From positions 1,658,094 to 1,722,093 of the forward strand of contig NW_019091432.1 in assembly GCF_001949145.1 (NCBI RefSeq): 64,000 nucleotides of DNA, written 5' to 3'. The DNA is from Acanthaster planci. Taxonomy: Eukaryota; Echinodermata; Asteroidea; Valvatida; Acanthasteridae. A program made the translations under genes and the position numbers. The notes beneath the pieces were generated by a model. That model was not told where the DNA came from. It was given only the letters and a program-made list of their open reading frames with translations, and made no database searches. Shown here piece by piece: positions 63,441 to 64,000 of this stretch; the stretch's first letter is position 1, and the number at the start of each line of letters is the position of its first letter.

Positions 63441-63904
63441 CACTGTGTGCTCTCTATGTGTCTTTACTTTATAGGGGTCATCATATACCCGGCTGTTTTT
63501 CTGGATGGAAATTATAGACAGAGAAGATTTAGACCATAGGCAATTGCTATTATGGATCTCCTGGCAAACTTGTATGGGCAATTTTCTGAAGCTATCATAG
63601 TATCATTAGTTAAGCTGGAGTTCCCAACTAGCTTGGTCTGTTCTTGAAGTTAAATGAACCACAGTATTTTTAATTTTTTTGGTTTGGTTTGTTAATTTGT
63701 TTCTTGGGAGGACAGAGTTGTTGGTATGTTGTGCTGAGGAAATTTGTGCTGTATTTGGTCTGGCTCCTCACAACCTGAAACCTACCAATATAGTATCTGG
63801 CAGGGGAGTCCAAGCTCCTGTCAGTGTTGGTTTCAGAGTCGTGGGAGCACACAAGCCTCTCCACCACGTCAAGGTAACAGCACATGGAGAGGGCCCCCCC
63901 TTCC

Positions 63905-64000
63905 TTTTTTTGTGTGTGTTTTTTTTTTTTTTTTTTTTTTTTGGGTTTTTTTTTTTTTTTTTTTTTTTTGTTTTTTTTTTTGTTTTTTTTTTTTTTTTTT
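63905..64000. repeat. Poly(T) tract at window end
   Basis: About 95 bases that are nearly all T with a few G. It may be a genuine poly(T) or a low-quality sequence edge. Confidence 0.9.

Noticed and set aside
63670-63885. Minus-strand 71-residue frame near the window end
   Set aside because: It may be part of a longer repeat running off the window; without the flank and with no recognised domain I do not call it.
1-64000. CRISPR arrays, operons, phage or bacterial defence systems
   Set aside because: The window is intron-rich animal DNA; the repeats are tandem or inverted and have no spacer array structure.

Overview
This is animal nuclear DNA. It has long AT-rich introns with GT/AG borders, short conserved exons of higher GC, many small inverted-repeat elements and no operon structure. 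The repeat style (short foldback elements, a very common TACATGTA palindrome) and the kind of protein divergence suggest a non-vertebrate deuterostome. An echinoderm, perhaps a sea star, is my best guess, but amphioxus or a hemichordate cannot be excluded by eye.

Two multi-exon genes lie head-to-tail on the + strand. Gene 1 (about 3.76-20.85 kb, 5' end not found) is a septin of the SEPT3/9/12 group. Its GTPase core is complete in eight exons, from 13457 to a stop at 20846. An upstream exon (3756-3899) joins the septin in a matching splice phase and together with it encodes a calmodulin-like pair of degenerate EF-hands, which suggests an EF-hand/septin fusion. A GC-box/CCAAT/GC-box cluster just before the first septin exon could be an internal promoter for a short form without the EF-hands. 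An AT-rich presumed 3' UTR follows to about 23.0 kb.

Gene 2 (24.33-54.99 kb) is a RADIL homologue (Ras-associating and dilute domain protein, a Rap effector in adhesion). I could join 13 coding exons with every splice phase compatible, giving a 1529-residue protein: N-terminal region, RA1, RA2, FHA, DIL, Ser/Thr/Pro-rich linker, PDZ. The first RA-like domain is split across a 13-kb intron and gives this protein the RA-RA-FHA-DIL-PDZ order known from afadin.

The 13-kb RADIL intron carries a hAT-like element, a small foldback element, and two oppositely oriented copies of a 0.58-kb inverted-repeat element; the second copy ends about 100 bases before the next exon. Another RADIL intron holds a decayed non-LTR retrotransposon with a broken reverse-transcriptase catalytic box. 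Downstream of RADIL (55-64 kb) I find no convincing gene. That region is built from local duplications, and one copy is interrupted by a 244-bp foldback element whose empty site survives in a sister copy. The window ends in about 95 bases of nearly pure T.

Both genes encode cortical/cytoskeletal or adhesion regulators, but nothing in the sequence shows that they act together.
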